Shown here: positions 5,485 through 7,644 of the stretch, piece after piece
How the letters are laid out: the number at the start of each line of letters is the position of its first letter
Numbering within the stretch: position 1 is the stretch's first letter
Assembly: GCA_964433645.1 (NCBI GenBank)
Contig: CAYSSK010000134.1
Span: forward strand, 1 to 7,644
Length of the DNA stretch: 7,644 nucleotides
Reading direction: 5' to 3'
Origin: Desulfofustis sp964433645
GTDB taxonomy: Bacteria > Desulfobacterota > Desulfobulbia > Desulfobulbales > Desulfocapsaceae
Made by a program: the position numbers and the translations under genes
Notes under the pieces: generated by a model
What the model was told of the DNA's origin: nothing
The model's database searches: none
What the model saw: the letters and a program-made list of their open reading frames with translations, nothing else

Positions 5485-7452
5485 TTACCGGGCGGGCAGG
5501 CAGTCGACCGACGCGAGCCAGCCGGGACCGTCGATTCGATCGTATTTCTGCGTGAAAAGTTTATCGCTGCGGTAGAGATCTCCGGCCCGATGCCGGGCCG
5601 GGTACTTTTCGAGCTGGCTGGGACCGCCGTTATAAAGGGCGTAGAGCCAGGCCGCCAGATACCGCCTGCCGCCGTCATCGGCCAGGGACATCCGGTCCGG
5701 ACGTTTGTTGATATAGCGCTCCAAATACAGGGCGAGGATTTCGGCGCCGGCCATGGTGTTGTAGCGGATATTCCAGCGCAGCTGCTGGGTGTCGTAGATC
5801 CCGCGCCAGATCTTCTCGTTGATCTGCATCAGGCCGACCGAGGTGTTGTTGTAGGAGAGCAGATAGACGATCTTGTCGTCTTTGACCACGAATTGGCGAA
5901 AGCAGCTTTCCTGCCAGGCGGTGGCCAGAATCATCCGGGTAAACCAGCCGGCATCGAGATTTTTGACCACCGGTCGGCGCCATTGATCCGCGGAGACCTG
6001 CTCGAGAATGTGTCGAACCCGCGGCAGCAGCTGATCGGCCGGGGTGATGCCGGCCGTCCAGCTCCTCAGTTCGGTAATTGAAGGCGAGGCGGCAGCTCGG
6101 GCCGGGCGAGGTCCGGCCGGCAGCAGCCGGGCCAGGTTTGCGGCCGCCGGCAACCATCGATTGAGCGATGAAGGGGGAGCAGACGGCGGATCGGCAGCCG
6201 GTTCATCGTGGTGTTCGCTGTTGTCGTGACGTTCTTCTGTTCCGGGAAAGGGACCCGCCGGTACGGCCGGTGCTTCATCGAGGCCGAGGATGCGGCGCAG
6301 GGTATGGTTGACGGCCCCGCTTTCGTCGAGTGGCTGCTCGCTGAGCATCTGTGCCAGGCGGTAAAATCCGTCGCGACTGATTTCCACCCCGAGCAACGGG
6401 CCGATACGATCAAGCGTGGTCAGCGCGTCGGCCGCCGTGAAAAAACTGAGATAGCCGAGCAGGCTGGTTGAGGTCTCGGCATCGAGGTGACGGCGAAACA
6501 GGGGTCTGAGGACCCGCCACGACCGGATAAACTGATCGCGAACAAAAAAATCGCTCAATTGTCCGGAGGACAGGGCCGCATCGAACTCATAGCGGACGGA
6601 CAGCATTACGTCGAGCAGTACCTGGCGATCGTCGGCAGAGAGCGGTTTGCCTGCCAATTGACCGATCAGATGGATCAGCATGGCGTCCCAACTCTGCCAG
6701 AGTTCGATGATCCTGGTTTGCGAGGCGGCGTCGGTCGCTGTCGTCGTCCCGGGCTCGTCGTCAGCGACGCCGCGCTCGACCGCGGCGGCTTCGGCGAGCA
6801 TATCGATGCGCAGTGCCGCCGGAGTCACTACCGGCTGATCGGGGTGCAGGCCGGCGAGAACGCGGCTGGTCCGCTCGGGCCGGCTGTCGGTTGCCTGGCT
6901 GAGCATGAACTGCTTGAGATTATCAACCGGTGGGGCCAGGTTCAGCGTGATCCCGTCGAGGTAGGAGTGGACGTGCTCCTTGACCAGATTCCAGAGCAGG
7001 CCGGCCAGCGGGGCGGGTTGATTGGTGCGGTCGAGCAAGGTGGAATCGAGGGTGCGGAACCGGAGTTGCCAGTTCCTGTCGATCACCGGTCGCTGGCTCA
7101 GTACCAGCGAACCTTCCCAGTACAGCGGCGCCACGCAGGTGCCGGCGATCGGGGTGCCCCAGTGCACGGAGATTGCCGTCTGAAAGAGCAGTAGCTTTCC
7201 ACCGCTGGCCACCTGTGGTCTGCTGAGCGTGATTTCGTTGCACCCCCCACCCATGGAGACGATCGTGGCTCGCTCACCGGGGTCGCCATAGGCCTGGTCG
7301 ACGATCATCGTGCGCAACAGGGGCAGATCGATGCTGAGCGGGATGCGTATCGTATCCGCCCGGGCCGGCACGGCGATGCACAACAGCAGCGCCATCAGCA
7401 GGCAGGTCTTCACGTCCACCGGTCTCTTGCGCTGACGGTGATGGATGAGCAT
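5485..7452 (-). CDS. Exported SLT-type lytic transglycosylase with large N-terminal extension
   Basis: A periplasmic enzyme expected to cleave the MurNAc-GlcNAc bond of peptidoglycan, forming 1,6-anhydro-MurNAc. The ATG at 7452 is chosen because AAGGAG lies 9 bases upstream and a clean signal peptide follows: basic start, LLMALLLCIAV core, and cleavage after ARA (30-32). In this 655-residue numbering, the N-terminal region (33-185) begins IRIPLSIDL and looks beta-rich, faintly like DUF4403/TULIP-type lipid-binding proteins. A helical region spans 246-390. A Pro/Ala-rich linker with an acidic/His patch spans 391-460. The SLT domain is 460-655: AWQES with catalytic Glu515, GLMQIN at 540-545, an AGAEIL helix near 568-573, and YNGG at 607-610. 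The Glu-to-GLMQ distance (25 residues) is longer than the roughly 16 typical of the family. Mature cysteines fall as two pairs (71/106 and 517/651), suiting disulfides. No lipobox is seen, so it is probably soluble. The catalytic domain is firm; the N-terminal assignment is tentative. Confidence 0.9.
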   Translation of the reverse strand: MLIHHRQRKRPVDVKTCLLMALLLCIAVPARADTIRIPLSIDLPLLRTMIVDQAYGDPGERATIVSMGGGCNEITLSRPQVASGGKLLLFQTAISVHWGTPIAGTCVAPLYWEGSLVLSQRPVIDRNWQLRFRTLDSTLLDRTNQPAPLAGLLWNLVKEHVHSYLDGITLNLAPPVDNLKQFMLSQATDSRPERTSRVLAGLHPDQPVVTPAALRIDMLAEAAAVERGVADDEPGTTTATDAASQTRIIELWQSWDAMLIHLIGQLAGKPLSADDRQVLLDVMLSVRYEFDAALSSGQLSDFFVRDQFIRSWRVLRPLFRRHLDAETSTSLLGYLSFFTAADALTTLDRIGPLLGVEISRDGFYRLAQMLSEQPLDESGAVNHTLRRILGLDEAPAVPAGPFPGTEERHDNSEHHDEPAADPPSAPPSSLNRWLPAAANLARLLPAGPRPARAAASPSITELRSWTAGITPADQLLPRVRHILEQVSADQWRRPVVKNLDAGWFTRMILATAWQESCFRQFVVKDDKIVYLLSYNNTSVGLMQINEKIWRGIYDTQQLRWNIRYNTMAGAEILALYLERYINKRPDRMSLADDGGRRYLAAWLYALYNGGPSQLEKYPARHRAGDLYRSDKLFTQKYDRIDGPGWLASVDCLPAR

Positions 7453-7461
7453 GGTCTCGTT

Positions 7462-7467
7462 CTCCTT
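7462..7467 (-). promoter_or_regulatory. Shine-Dalgarno site that fixes the transglycosylase start
   Basis: AAGGAG on the minus strand sits 9 bases before the ATG at 7452. The in-frame ATG at 7560 has no comparable site and would place 36 non-signal residues before the signal peptide, so the 7452 start is preferred. Confidence 0.8.
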
Positions 7468-7493
7468 GCCAGGAACAGTGAAAAGCAGAGGGA

Positions 7494-7507
7494 GGGGCCG
7501 AAGCCCC
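7494..7507 (-). other. UUCG-tetraloop hairpin upstream of the transglycosylase gene
   Basis: The minus strand reads GGGGC-TTCG-GCCCC: a 5-pair all-GC stem closed by an especially stable UUCG tetraloop. It lies about 42 bases before the ATG and about 75 bases after the stop codon of the upstream partial gene. It is either a structured element near the 5' end of the transglycosylase mRNA or a remnant terminator for the upstream gene. The pyrimidine-rich tail has only TTTT further on, so terminator function is doubtful. Confidence 0.45.
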
Positions 7508-7520
7508 GCTGGTCCGCACC

Positions 7521-7549
7521 ATCCTATCTCGGCCTGCCGGCGGTCGCAA
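7521..7549 (-). promoter_or_regulatory. Candidate sigma-70 promoter for the transglycosylase gene
   Basis: On the minus strand, TTGCGA (7549-7544) and TAGGAT (7526-7521) each match the -35 and -10 consensus at 4 of 6 bases with an ideal 17-base spacer. Transcription would begin near 7514, after the alternative ATG at 7560, and give a leader of about 62 bases holding the UUCG hairpin. A moderate match, supported mainly by position. Confidence 0.35.
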
Positions 7550-7581
7550 CAGTTTTGCATGGCCGAAGGAAAGCCGGTTGT

Positions 7582-7644
7582 TCAGGAGTGTTCGTGGTAT
7601 GTTCTGAGCCAGTCCTGCAGCGAGTCGAAAGCCATCGGCCGGCC
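7582..7644 (-). CDS. 3' end of an upstream minus-strand gene (partial, unknown)
   Basis: From the right edge the minus strand has 20 open codons ending in TGA at 7582. The residues include MAFDSLQDWL followed by RTYHEHS, which look like the amphipathic C-terminal helix of a real protein. The start is outside the window unless the internal ATG at 7635 begins a 17-residue peptide, which is less likely. It runs in the same direction as the transglycosylase, with 129 bases between them. It is too short for a family call. Confidence 0.45.
   Translation of the reverse strand, partial: GRPMAFDSLQDWLRTYHEHS

Noticed and set aside
6487..7194. A 235-codon plus-strand open frame, and a similar one at 5455-6081, antisense to the transglycosylase
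   Set aside because: They lie opposite a gene with signal peptide, ribosome site and catalytic motifs, and show no domain signature of their own.
7453..7560. Longer transglycosylase start at ATG 7560
   Set aside because: It would bury the signal peptide 36 residues in, has no Shine-Dalgarno site and lies upstream of the predicted transcription start.
1..7644. tRNA or rRNA genes, CRISPR arrays, insertion sequences, integrase or phage genes
   Set aside because: No cloverleaf-like segment, regularly spaced repeats or transposase/integrase motifs were seen on either strand.

Overview
This window is visibly GC-rich bacterial DNA with long, dense coding regions. The envelope proteins are of Gram-negative type (an integral-membrane O-acyltransferase with an extracytoplasmic SGNH domain, and an exported lytic transglycosylase). 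Protein style suggests a Desulfobacterota/Desulfuromonadota-like ('deltaproteobacterial') host, but that is an impression: no marker gene is present.

Layout, left to right. (1) Positions 3-1832, plus strand: the 3' part of an acyltransferase-3 (OafA/YrhL type) gene whose start lies outside the window. It ends in a periplasmic SGNH domain. (2) 1833-1940: a short gap between convergent genes, with one weak hairpin. (3) 1941-5099, minus strand: a 1052-residue protein I cannot name. Its N-terminal half contains a segment that aligns by eye with PHP-type metallophosphoesterase domains but has lost most metal ligands. A basic linker follows, then a five-segment membrane domain and a helical C-terminus. 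(4) 5100-5484: a 385-base intergenic region with clear regulatory structure for the 1052-residue gene. It has a near-consensus sigma-70 promoter with a 10-base palindrome in its spacer, a second copy of that palindrome 102 bases upstream in a 12-base inverted repeat, and a leader holding a small ORF and a terminator-like hairpin. (5) 5485-7452, minus strand: an exported SLT-type lytic transglycosylase with a large, unassigned N-terminal region, a good Shine-Dalgarno sequence and a candidate promoter. (6) 7582-7644, minus strand: the probable last 20 codons of another gene, cut by the window edge.

How they fit together. The acyltransferase modifies cell-surface glycans and the transglycosylase cuts peptidoglycan, so the neighbourhood has a cell-envelope flavour. 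The 1052-residue membrane protein is transcribed in the same direction as the transglycosylase but appears to have its own promoter and possible operator. A shared pathway is inference only. The best candidates for something undescribed are the 1052-residue PHP-like/membrane fusion and its promoter-leader region.
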